DNA from: Shewanellaceae bacterium UBA2521 | GTDB taxonomy: Bacteria > Pseudomonadota > Gammaproteobacteria > Enterobacterales > Shewanellaceae | DNA length: 17,403 bases | Assembly: GCA_002341165.1 (NCBI GenBank) | Contig: DDNL01000005.1 | Location: 1-17,403 of the forward strand | Direction: 5' to 3' | Shown here: piece by piece, positions 1 to 6,573 of the stretch | How the letters are laid out: each line of letters starts with the position of its first letter | Position numbering within the stretch: the first letter of the stretch is position 1 | Notes under the pieces: model-generated | The model's input: the letters and a program-made list of their open reading frames with translations, nothing else | The model's database searches: none | Told to the model about the DNA's origin: nothing | Made by a program: the position numbers and the translations under genes

Positions 1-509
1 GGGATGCAGAAACGAGCATGAACTGTTTGCACCAATGCGTGCAAGCAACACAAGAGCATGCTTATGCGCACCACATTCAGCGTTTGATGGTGCTCGGTAA
101 TTTTGCACTACTCATTGGTGTCGACCCAAAAGAAGTCAATAACTGGTTTTGGGTGGTTTATGCCGATGCGTATGAATGGGTTGAGCTACCCAATGTAACA
201 GGTATGGCACTGTTTGCTGATGGCGGTTTACTGGCCAGTAAACCTTATGCTTCAAGTGGTAGCTATATTCATAAGATGTCCAATTATTGCGAGAGCTGTC
301 ATTATAAAGTGCAGCAAAAACAAGGTGAACGTGCTTGTCCTTTTAATTATTTATATTGGAACTTTTTAGCCTCGAACAGGAAAAAGCTAAAGAATAATCC
401 ACGTATGAGTATGATGTACGGCACTTACGATCGCATGAAACCTGAAGCTAAAAAACAGATACAACAACAAAGTGAGCACTTTATCAAGATGATACATCAA
501 GCCACTTAA
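1..509 (+). CDS. FeS-type cryptochrome/photolyase family protein, C-terminal part (5' cut by window edge)
   Basis: This is the C-terminal end of a member of the deoxyribodipyrimidine photolyase-related family (FeS-BCP/PhrB type), flavoproteins that repair UV photoproducts or sense light. The reading frame is open to the left edge, so the ATG at 18 is internal. The visible part has the family's helical FAD-binding signatures HAYAHHIQRLMV, DPKEVNNWFW and YADAYEWVELPN, then FADGGLLASKPYASSG. The cysteines in YCESC and ACPFNYLYW match the C-terminal [4Fe-4S] ligands known in PhrB-type enzymes; a further ligand would be upstream, perhaps in the NCLHQC stretch. It heads a run of four genes on the same strand with short gaps. 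Family assignment is firm; lesion specificity (6-4 photoproduct or CPD) cannot be read here. Confidence 0.93.
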   Translation, partial: DAETSMNCLHQCVQATQEHAYAHHIQRLMVLGNFALLIGVDPKEVNNWFWVVYADAYEWVELPNVTGMALFADGGLLASKPYASSGSYIHKMSNYCESCHYKVQQKQGERACPFNYLYWNFLASNRKKLKNNPRMSMMYGTYDRMKPEAKKQIQQQSEHFIKMIHQAT

Positions 510-541
510 ACAAGAAGTTTATATCATATAAGAGGTCAACT

Positions 542-928
542 ATGATCAACGTATTCTACGATGGACAATGCCATATCTGTGCGCGAGAAATCGCTTACTA
601 TCGACGCATTGCTCCCGATGGTATTTTTATATGGCACAATGTCTTAGATTCTAAAGATACATTAAAGCAATTAGGTGTTACGACTGTACAGGCACTCGAA
701 ATTTTACATGTACAAGATCAAAATGGTAAATTACATCTTGGTGTGGACGCCTTTATTTTAATTTGGTCACAACTTAAATACTGGCGTATTTTAGCTAAAG
801 TGGGCTCTTTGCCCCTCATTTATACTCTGGCATCTTGGCTGTATCAACACTTTGCTAAGCGAAGATTTAAACGCTTGCAACATTGTCAAGTTGCGTTAAA
901 AGAAGAACAACAGGAAGATCAATCATGA
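542..928 (+). CDS. DCC-family thiol-disulfide oxidoreductase-like protein (DUF393)
   Basis: A 128-residue protein starting VFYDGQCHICAREI, the hallmark D-G-x-C-x-x-C motif of the DCC/DUF393 family (Cys10 and Cys13), which resembles a thioredoxin-like active site. Members are predicted thiol-disulfide oxidoreductases with largely uncharacterised substrates. A purine-rich ribosome site (AGAGGTC) sits just before the ATG. The end overlaps the next gene as ATGA, suggesting translational coupling. The basic C-terminus (FAKRRFKRLQH) follows a hydrophobic stretch around residues 85-103. DCC genes often lie beside photolyase and small membrane-protein genes, which fits this neighbourhood. Family is confident; the reaction is inferred. 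Confidence 0.9.
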   Translation: MINVFYDGQCHICAREIAYYRRIAPDGIFIWHNVLDSKDTLKQLGVTTVQALEILHVQDQNGKLHLGVDAFILIWSQLKYWRILAKVGSLPLIYTLASWLYQHFAKRRFKRLQHCQVALKEEQQEDQS

Positions 929-1317
929 TGCTTATTTTGGGCAGCATACTTGGCTTGACCGCCATCGCTTTTGGTGCTTATATTGAACATGGCTTACAAG
1001 CAAGCTTGTCGGCAGAACAATTACACGCTGTCTCGACAGCTTTGCGTTACCAACAGTTACATGCTGTGATTATTTGTGTGCTGGCGTTAGCCAAAGAAAG
1101 TCATTGGCGTGTTGCAAAGTATGTATCGCTACAAATTGCTAACGTTTTTTTTATCCTTGGTACATTGCTTTTTAGCGGCAGCATTTATCTTGCGACATGG
1201 CTTCCTCAGATGCAGTGGAGCAAGCTAGCTCCTTTTGGTGGCTCTTTGCTCATGCTTGCTTGGCTCACGCTCAGCTGGACAGGTTATACTCTACATAAAG
1301 ACCGCCGAAAAACATAA
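925..1317 (+). CDS. DUF423 family small integral membrane protein
   Basis: A 130-residue membrane protein beginning MMLILGSILGLTAIAFGAY. The start at 925 is chosen because it overlaps the upstream stop as ATGA; a longer in-frame start at 883 would lie well inside the upstream gene. About four hydrophobic segments are visible (residues about 2-20, 45-58, 70-90, 102-120). The signatures GAYIEHGL, ALRYQQLHA, LLFSGSIYL and LAPFGGSLLMLAW correspond to conserved DUF423 (YgdD-like) motifs. The function of the family is not established. It lies in the photolyase-DCC-DUF423-SOUL run. Confidence 0.88.
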   Translation: MMLILGSILGLTAIAFGAYIEHGLQASLSAEQLHAVSTALRYQQLHAVIICVLALAKESHWRVAKYVSLQIANVFFILGTLLFSGSIYLATWLPQMQWSKLAPFGGSLLMLAWLTLSWTGYTLHKDRRKT

Positions 1318-1335
1318 ATAAACAAGGATGAAACA

Positions 1336-2133
1336 TTGCATAATTTATATCACTCACGGAAGAGACTTAGGTATACACTACTTTATACAGTCACGTCTTT
1401 GTCTTTAATGTCTTGCAGCCTCGTAGGTGTCAATGTGGAAGAGCCTAAATATCGAGTTTTATCTCAAACAAAATATATCGAAGTTCGACAATATGATCCT
1501 ATGATCATTGCTCAGGTACGCATTACAGGCGAGCGTAATGAAGCAGCAAACGCTGGCTTTCGTATACTCGCTGATTTTATTTTTGGTAACAATCAAAAGG
1601 CAGCATCCTCTACAGGAAGTCAAACTTACGAAGAGATTCCCATGACAGCACCTGTAGTACAACAGGAATCAGAGCGCATCCCCATGACAGCACCTGTTGT
1701 GCAACAGGAGTCAGAGAAGATCCCCATGACAGCACCTGTAGTACAACAGGAGTCAGAGAAGATCCCCATGACAGCACCTGTAGTACAACAGGAGTCAGAG
1801 AAGGTCCCTATGACAGCACCTGTTGTGCAACAAAGCCAAGGTAAAAATTGGATTGTTCACTTTGTTATGCCTCAAAACCATACACTTGAGACGTTACCTA
1901 AACCTAAAGATCAGCGGATACGTATCATACAAAAACCATCGCAAAAATATGTAGTGATTCGCTTTTCAGGGCTTTCAAGTGTAGGGAATCTTGCTGAACA
2001 TGAAGCGACATTACGTAGCTATATTATCAAAGAGCAGCTGGTCACCACATCTAAACCTATTTATGCTTTTTATAACCCACCTTGGACTTTACCTTTTTTG
2101 CGTCGTAATGAAATTATGTTCAGAATTGAATGA
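1336..2133 (+). CDS. SOUL/HEBP-family heme-binding-like lipoprotein with internal tandem repeats
   Basis: A 265-residue SOUL-family protein. The start is TTG: AAGGA lies 7 nt upstream, an in-frame stop at 1315 excludes longer forms, and this start keeps an N-terminal signal with a lipobox-like LMSC (Cys27), so an outer or inner membrane lipoprotein is likely. Family features are YRVLSQTKYIEVRQYDP near the N-terminus, IPMTAPV in the middle, VHFVMPQ and VVIRFSGL afterwards, and a C-terminal YAFYNPPWTLPFLRRNEI typical of SOUL proteins. Oddly, the core motif is expanded into five tandem copies of a 14-residue unit (IPMTAPVVQQESEK). SOUL proteins bind heme or porphyrin in eukaryotes; the bacterial role is unclear. 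It is the last gene of the left run. Confidence 0.9.
   Translation: MHNLYHSRKRLRYTLLYTVTSLSLMSCSLVGVNVEEPKYRVLSQTKYIEVRQYDPMIIAQVRITGERNEAANAGFRILADFIFGNNQKAASSTGSQTYEEIPMTAPVVQQESERIPMTAPVVQQESEKIPMTAPVVQQESEKIPMTAPVVQQESEKVPMTAPVVQQSQGKNWIVHFVMPQNHTLETLPKPKDQRIRIIQKPSQKYVVIRFSGLSSVGNLAEHEATLRSYIIKEQLVTTSKPIYAFYNPPWTLPFLRRNEIMFRIE
1636..1833 (+). repeat. Five in-frame 42-bp tandem repeats inside the SOUL gene
   Basis: Units begin at 1636, 1678, 1720, 1762 and 1804 (the last truncated to 30 bp), each encoding IPMTAPVVQQ plus an ESEK/ESER linker. Units 3 and 4 are almost identical in DNA, indicating recent expansion. The pitch of 42 bp is a multiple of three, so changes in copy number keep the frame. 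Confidence 0.95.
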
Positions 2134-2152
2134 GCTTGCTGCATGCAAGCTC
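2132..2152 (+). terminator. Hairpin at end of the SOUL gene
   Basis: GAGCTTGC and GCAAGCTC form an 8-bp stem around a 5-nt loop, overlapping the stop codon. There is no U-tract after it, so it may be a weak terminator or only an mRNA-stabilising hairpin. Confidence 0.4.
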
Positions 2153-2235
2153 TGCTCACTACGCCAAAGCCTCAATAAAGCATCCTGTATTACTTAGTCA
2201 ACTTTTACGTAACCTTACTTCTCCATGAACTCTTG

Positions 2236-2934
2236 CTAGAGCTCTTGCGCACCTGGTTTAGGTATAAGCTCGAACTGAATTTGACCTTCTGTGCCTGATG
2301 TTGTCATTTGATATAGAAAAAAAGGATCTCCGTAATGATCAAATATAAACTCATAATGTTCAGCTGGAGCCAATAAATTTTTAGGCTCTACATAACGTAA
2401 GCTATGCCCATCTTGTATATAGATTTCTGTCGCTTCAATACGCTTAAAAACCTTTTGAATTGAGGTGTCACGATCAATTTTTGGCGCGAGAGATGGATTA
2501 AGAGGATAAGATTGACCATCATGCTTAAGCAAACGATAAGCTCCCTGACTCCACACAATTAAATCCTGCCAACCATGACTACGACTCTGAGCGACTAAAA
2601 CCGGTGGGCGTACTAAAGTTATCCGCGCTATTTGCTGATTATTTTCATTATATAAAAAAGCAGTGCAACCACCACTACCACAGAACTCTTTATCTTGCTT
2701 CAAAACCATGCGCTCTGATTTTTTATCTTGATTTAAGTCAGCATAGCCTTCTAGGTCAGATTGCTCGATAAGATGTGTAGGCTCATTTAGAAATGGACTG
2801 CTGTTCAAAGGTTTATCTGAGGACTCTGTTAAATGTGTCTCTAGCGGCCGATCTAAAGATTCATCTATCATATATATAACGTATAATATGGCCGATAATC
2901 CAAATAGACCGTATAGCAAATAAGACTTGTTCAT
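2236..2934 (-). CDS. Hypothetical membrane-anchored protein of unknown function
   Basis: I do not recognise this 232-residue protein. Its N-terminus (residues about 5-21, YLLYGLFGLSAILYVIY) is one hydrophobic segment after a basic start, so a signal anchor with a periplasmic body is likely. The body has an acidic D-L-N-Q-D-K stretch near residue 67, reminiscent of calcium-type or FG-GAP-like loops, followed by EFCGSGGCTAFLY, whose two cysteines could form a disulfide. AAAGGAAA lies just before the ATG, supporting the start. It is convergent with the SOUL gene and divergent from the next gene. Confidence 0.75.
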   Translation of the reverse strand: MNKSYLLYGLFGLSAILYVIYMIDESLDRPLETHLTESSDKPLNSSPFLNEPTHLIEQSDLEGYADLNQDKKSERMVLKQDKEFCGSGGCTAFLYNENNQQIARITLVRPPVLVAQSRSHGWQDLIVWSQGAYRLLKHDGQSYPLNPSLAPKIDRDTSIQKVFKRIEATEIYIQDGHSLRYVEPKNLLAPAEHYEFIFDHYGDPFFLYQMTTSGTEGQIQFELIPKPGAQEL

Positions 2935-3292
2935 AGATTTCCTTTAAATTAGATTGATGTCTTAATACCTTTATTTTTAAGTAAGTTTTTTGACACTTAA
3001 AAATAATGTTATCTTATATGGACCTCATCAAACAAGGGAGTGGATGCATAAATATTTTAAGAAAAAGTTATATTTGCTTGATAATATGTCTTTTACTTGT
3101 GATTATTGTATCCATTTCCCTTGATATCATTTTAATCTTTAAGCATGAGTTGTTTTAATTTTATGTTGTTTATGGCTAGTGCCAAAAAAATTGTTTTATC
3201 ATTGATCCTTGTATTTCCTTCATATCTTGATTTTCAAATAAATATATATTATTTTATATTTCTTTCCACATAAATATAAAAAAGGAAGTTTT
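2935..3292. other. AT-rich intergenic gap between divergent genes
   Basis: 358 bases between the membrane-anchored protein gene and the FAA-hydrolase-like gene, probably holding both their promoters. The only notable content is the possible hydrophobic small ORF at 3018-3158. AAAAAAGGAAG just before 3293 is the ribosome site of the next gene. Confidence 0.6.
3018..3158 (+). CDS. Possible small hydrophobic peptide (46 aa)
   Basis: A short ORF in an otherwise gene-free AT-rich gap. It encodes a basic head with a G-S-G-C stretch, then a strongly hydrophobic segment from about residue 19 (ICLIICLLLVIIV) and a short KHELF tail. One membrane span and a C-x3-C spacing recall type I toxin peptides of the Hok/Gef kind, but the usual Hok C-terminus is missing. 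There is no good ribosome site before the ATG at 3018. A better one (AAGGGAG) precedes an ATG at 3044 in another frame (26 codons) that overlaps it. It may be chance in AT-rich DNA. Confidence 0.25.
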   Translation: MDLIKQGSGCINILRKSYICLIICLLLVIIVSISLDIILIFKHELF

Positions 3293-3952
3293 ATGCACTA
3301 TAAACACATAGATCTCAATCAAAAAAAAATTTCTTTACCTATAGGTAAAGTTGTTTGTGTTGGACGTAACTATGCTGATCATGCTAAAGAATTGAATAAT
3401 AAAGTGCCAGAAGAACCTTTACTTTTTATGAAGCCCAATACAGCGCTTACTCATTTTTCAGATCCTATTTCTATTCAACATCTTTCTCATGCTGTACATT
3501 ATGAATTAGAAGTGGTTATACTTATAGGTCAAGAATTAAAACAAGCTCAAAAAGAACATATTTTACCTGCTATTGCTGGTGTCGGTTTATCGCTTGATTT
3601 AACTCTACGTGATGTACAAAATCAATTAAAAAGTGAAGGTTATCCTTGGGAAAAAGCCAAAGCCTTTGATGGTAGTTGTCCTACTTCATTTTTTTGTACT
3701 CAAAAAAATATAGACCTAACAAATTTAAGTTTACAACTCTCTATTAACAATAAGATTGTGCAGCAAGATAATACGCGAAATATGATTTTTGATATTGTTT
3801 CTTTGATACAATATACAAGTTCACATTTTACGCTTCTCCCTGGCGATATAGTGCTTACAGGCACTCCTGCAGGTGTAGGCAAACTCAATCATCAAGACAT
3901 GCTTAGTGCGTCACTTCATGACTTTATATCTTTAACTACATCTGTTTGTTGA
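3293..3952 (+). CDS. Fumarylacetoacetate hydrolase (FAH) family protein
   Basis: A 219-residue member of the FAH fold, similar in length to YcgM-type enzymes. These metal-dependent enzymes hydrolyse or decarboxylate acylpyruvates and related keto acids. Visible motifs are VCVGRNYADHAKEL (residues 21-34), LLFMKPNTAL (43-52), the metal-binding E-x-E in HYELEVV (Glu71, Glu73), SLDLTLRDVQ with the third ligand Asp102, and LTGTPAGVG (188-196). All expected ligands are present, so the enzyme is probably active. A strong ribosome site supports the start. It stands alone beside the replication origin and is clearly AT-rich in codon use. Substrate not determinable; acylpyruvase-like activity is the likeliest guess. 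Confidence 0.92.
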   Translation: MHYKHIDLNQKKISLPIGKVVCVGRNYADHAKELNNKVPEEPLLFMKPNTALTHFSDPISIQHLSHAVHYELEVVILIGQELKQAQKEHILPAIAGVGLSLDLTLRDVQNQLKSEGYPWEKAKAFDGSCPTSFFCTQKNIDLTNLSLQLSINNKIVQQDNTRNMIFDIVSLIQYTSSHFTLLPGDIVLTGTPAGVGKLNHQDMLSASLHDFISLTTSVC

Positions 3953-4145
3953 GTTTCACTAGTTAAAATAAAAGAGAATGGTAAGTCTTGTTTTCAACAG
4001 TGATATTTTTACTTGTTATCTATGTAATTTAATAAGTAATTTTTTTTTATAAAGCTTTGCTTTTTTTATTTTTAAACTTGATTTTTTTAAATTTTTCTTT
4101 TTTTAAAATGTTACTATTTTACTTGAAAACAGCATTTTTTTTATT

Positions 4146-4162
4146 TTATCCACATATCCACA
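4146..4162 (+). promoter_or_regulatory. DnaA box (TTATCCACA) plus an adjacent imperfect copy
   Basis: TTATCCACA at 4146-4154 is a perfect match to the DnaA consensus TTATnCACA. It is followed at once by ATATCCACA (4154-4162), one mismatch away. The position beside the AT-rich tract and iterons fits a plasmid origin that recruits host DnaA. Confidence 0.75.
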
Positions 4163-4169
4163 GGCTATA

Positions 4170-4213
4170 TAATAACTATATAGATCTATATATATAATAT
4201 ATATAATATATAG
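4170..4213. other. AT-rich tract, candidate DNA unwinding element
   Basis: An almost pure TA-alternating stretch lies between the DnaA box and the first iteron. This is the usual place for the duplex-opening region in iteron origins. The role is inferred from position and composition. Confidence 0.55.
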
Positions 4214-4255
4214 AGTTCTTTTTTCTATTTCAAATCAATGCTTTACAGTACTTAA

Positions 4256-4365
4256 CCTTACGCTTTACTCTGTGAAACCTTACGCTTTACTCTGTGAAAC
4301 CTTATGCTTTACTCTGTGAACCCTTATGCTTTACTCTGTTAAACCTTATGTTCTACTCTGTGAAA
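4256..4365 (+). repeat. Five direct iterons at 22-bp pitch
   Basis: The 18-bp core CCTTACGCTTTACTCTGT starts at 4256, 4278, 4300, 4322 and 4344, each followed by a 4-bp linker (mostly GAAA). Copies 3-4 have ATG instead of ACG in the core, and copy 5 has TTCTACTC. The pitch is about two helical turns. These are the presumed Rep-binding sites of the origin proper. Confidence 0.93.
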
Positions 4366-4507
4366 GTGTTATTTTATACCTCAATTTTAACTGTTACGGT
4401 TCATTCTCTTTTTTTGCTTGTTTTTAATTTGGCTGGAAATGCTTGTTAGATATGCTTTTATAGCGTAAAAGTTTAGGTTCCAACAGGTTTTTCTTTTTAG
4501 CTGATAT

Positions 4508-5106
4508 TTTACTCTGTAAAATACAGAGTAAAGCGTAAGGTTTTTTTTGAACTCAGGCTCAATTGACTTCTCACTCTGTAAAATACAGAGTAAAGCATAA
4601 GGTTTTGCTTTGAATTAAGGCTTAGTAAATTTCTCACTCTGTAAAATACAGAGTAAAGCATAAGGTTTTGTTTTGAATTAGGGTTTAATTGACTTCTCAC
4701 TCTGTAAAATACAGAGTAAAGCATAAGGTTTTGCTTTGAATTAGGGTTTAATTGACTTCTCACTCTGTAAAATACAGAGTAAAGCATAAGGTTTTGCTTT
4801 GAATTAAGGCTCAATTAACTTCTCTCTTTGTAAAATACAGAGTAAAGCATAAGGTTTTGCTTTGAATTAAGGCTTAATTGACTTCTTACTCTGTGAAATA
4901 CAGAGTAAAGCATAAGGTTTTGCTTTGAATTAAGGTTTAATAGATTTCTTCGCTTGTAAAATGCAGAGTAAAACATAAGGTTTTGCTTTGAATTAAGGCT
5001 TAATTGACCTCTTACTCTGTGAAACACAGAGTAAAGCATAAGGTTTCGCTTTGAATTAAGGCTTAATAGATTTCTTAGTTTGTAAAATGCAGAGTAAAGC
5101 ATAAGG
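4508..5106 (-). repeat. Ten inverted-orientation iteron units at 63-bp pitch
   Basis: The reverse complement of the iteron core (ACAGAGTAAAGCATAAGG) begins at 4523, 4585, 4648, 4711, 4774, 4837, 4900, 4963, 5026 and 5089. The spacing is 63 bp throughout except 62 for the first step. In most units an opposing ACTCTGT arm precedes it, making a 7-bp-stem dyad. The rest of each unit is a conserved spacer (TTTTGCTTTGAATTAAGG...). In units 6, 8 and 10 the opposing arm is degenerate. This is probably a copy-number/incompatibility control locus. Confidence 0.93.
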
Positions 5107-5216
5107 TTTTGCTTATCTTAATGTTTTTTGTATTTTGTGAACAAATTTTCTTTTTTTATAACTTATATATCAATGTTTTGCAGATATATTAGGCTTTTTA
5201 TTTTTATTCCATGATG

Positions 5217-5260
5217 TTTTACTCTGTTTTTTTATTTGAATTATGATAAGTTACTCTGTA
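5217..5260 (+). promoter_or_regulatory. Partial iteron halves upstream of rep, candidate autoregulatory operator
   Basis: TTTTACTCTGT (5217-5227) and GTTACTCTGT (about 5250-5259) repeat the inner half of the iteron just ahead of the rep start. In iteron plasmids, Rep often represses its own gene through iteron-like halves in its promoter. The function is inferred. Confidence 0.5.
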
Positions 5261-5300
5261 TCCTTTATGTGTTTGTTATATTTTCGCATCAGGTATCACG

Positions 5301-6329
5301 TTGAATACAATTATCGAAACAAAAGAGAGCACTCAGCTTGCTGGAACTTTCTTTAAAAAAGCACATAAGCTCGTGTTTTCACAGTTATCATTGACACCTG
5401 TGGAGCATGATATTTTTGCTTTGTTTTTGTCAAGGTTAAAAAAACAAGACTGGGATGATTTTTTGACACGCAAAACGTTAGATTCTCCTTGTTATACCTT
5501 CAGTAATCGTGTTTTATCGGAATGGTTTGGCGTAGATAAAGCAAATTTATTTAATGTGCTCAAAAAACCTGCATCTAAACTCGCTCATCAAGTGATAGGT
5601 GTGATTGATGACGATGAAAAAAGATTTAAGTTTTTACCTTTGTTTAAACATGTGGAGTATGTTCAAGGCTCTTTAACACTAGTTCCTAACGATATGTTAA
5701 TTAATGAGTATTTATGTGTAAGTCAAGGTCATAGCCAAATTCCCCATGTCACTTTTAGAAACTTAAAACGAGACTACTCGAAGCGTCTTTATTCCATGCT
5801 ATGTCGGTTTAAAGATCAATCGAAATCAGAGCTGCATTATTTAACAATTGATGATTTATATGCGAACTTCGGCCTGCTGGATCAAAGTGGTAAACTAGTA
5901 AAAAAAACCTATGGTGAGTTTGCGTACTTGATGAATAGAATTATTAAGCCTGCAATCAAAGAAATTGCAGAAAAAGAACCTGATATTGAGTTTCTTGTCG
6001 ATCAGAGCTCTGGGCACTATGGTTTTTGTTATCGAAAGCAAGGTCGAAAAGTCATAGCTCTGAAGTTTTTATATCATTGGAAGCTATCAACGGCATATCA
6101 AGAAAAACAAGTATACACTAAGCTTGTACAAGAGCCTTCTGCGTATGATCGGGCTTTACAAACTCTAGAGCTTATTTCTAAAACTCCTAAAGATAAATTA
6201 TCAAGTATCCAATTAACAAAGAAAGAGCTTGCTCATTTAACCATTCATATTCCTTCTTTTATGAAGGAGGGCGTGACGATGGATATGGAGTTTTTTAGTA
6301 AACTTTCTACTATTCAGAATAGTATGTAG
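5301..6329 (+). CDS. Rep_3-family plasmid replication initiator
   Basis: A 342-residue initiator of the Rep_3 (RepB/Pi) superfamily that binds iterons and opens the origin. Evidence: the N-terminal winged-helix signature LSLTPVEHDIFALFLSRL (residues about 30-47), a second segment with SKRLYSMLCRFK, LTIDDLYANFGL and YGEFAYLMNRIIKPAIKEI (about 160-220), and a closing GRKVIALKFLYHW (about 248-260), all in the usual order for two-winged-helix Rep proteins. It follows directly on the iteron arrays. The start is TTG with a weak AGG upstream; an in-frame stop at 5247 limits longer forms. A tail of about 80 residues after the second winged helix is unassigned. The presence of rep and iterons indicates a plasmid or chromid. 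Confidence 0.9.
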   Translation: MNTIIETKESTQLAGTFFKKAHKLVFSQLSLTPVEHDIFALFLSRLKKQDWDDFLTRKTLDSPCYTFSNRVLSEWFGVDKANLFNVLKKPASKLAHQVIGVIDDDEKRFKFLPLFKHVEYVQGSLTLVPNDMLINEYLCVSQGHSQIPHVTFRNLKRDYSKRLYSMLCRFKDQSKSELHYLTIDDLYANFGLLDQSGKLVKKTYGEFAYLMNRIIKPAIKEIAEKEPDIEFLVDQSSGHYGFCYRKQGRKVIALKFLYHWKLSTAYQEKQVYTKLVQEPSAYDRALQTLELISKTPKDKLSSIQLTKKELAHLTIHIPSFMKEGVTMDMEFFSKLSTIQNSM

Positions 6330-6344
6330 GTATATAGAGCGTCT

Positions 6345-6363
6345 CAAGACTTTTGATGTCTTG
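6345..6363 (+). terminator. Weak hairpin after rep
   Basis: CAAGAC and GTCTTG form a 6-bp stem around a 7-nt loop, about 15 nt after the rep stop, followed by a T-rich but interrupted tract. A weak terminator at best. Confidence 0.35.
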
Positions 6364-6573
6364 TATGTTTTCTCATCATTTTTGGTTTCTTATGTATATA
6401 TAACAGAAATTTATAATTTTGTTTATTTTAGTTCTTTATTCTTAATTTTAAAATAAAAGCCTTAAAAGTAGATTTTAATCAGCTTAAAAAGCTCACATAT
6501 AAGCCATGATATTGATTTTAGATGTTTTTTTGTGTTAGTATTATTTTTTAAAATTGGTTAGTTGGAGTTATGA

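Larger units (their letters stand above)
4020..5300. other. Iteron-type replication origin region
   Basis: This gene-free stretch of more than 1.2 kb upstream of rep contains, in order, T-rich DNA, a DnaA box, a TA-alternating AT-rich tract (about 4170-4213), five 22-bp-pitch iterons, a spacer, ten 63-bp-pitch inverted-orientation iteron units, and partial iteron halves just before rep. Such elements are expected for a theta-replicating origin controlled by a Rep_3 initiator. Two minus-strand reading frames across the 63-bp units are a by-product of a repeat length divisible by three. Confidence 0.85.

Noticed and set aside
883..925. Longer start for the DUF423 gene at 883
   Set aside because: It overlaps the DCC gene by 46 bases, adds a non-hydrophobic basic leader foreign to the family, and the ATGA overlap at 925 is a better start.
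3172..3273. 33-codon ORF before the FAA-hydrolase gene
   Set aside because: No ribosome site, AT-rich composition, and no recognisable pattern beyond chance hydrophobicity.
4509..5102. Two minus-strand repeat-protein frames (about 95-101 residues, repeating NSKQNLMLYSVFY)
   Set aside because: They are the iteron units read as codons: a 63-bp repeat is 21 codons, so one stop-free frame runs through all units. No ribosome site, and the DNA is better explained as Rep-binding sites.
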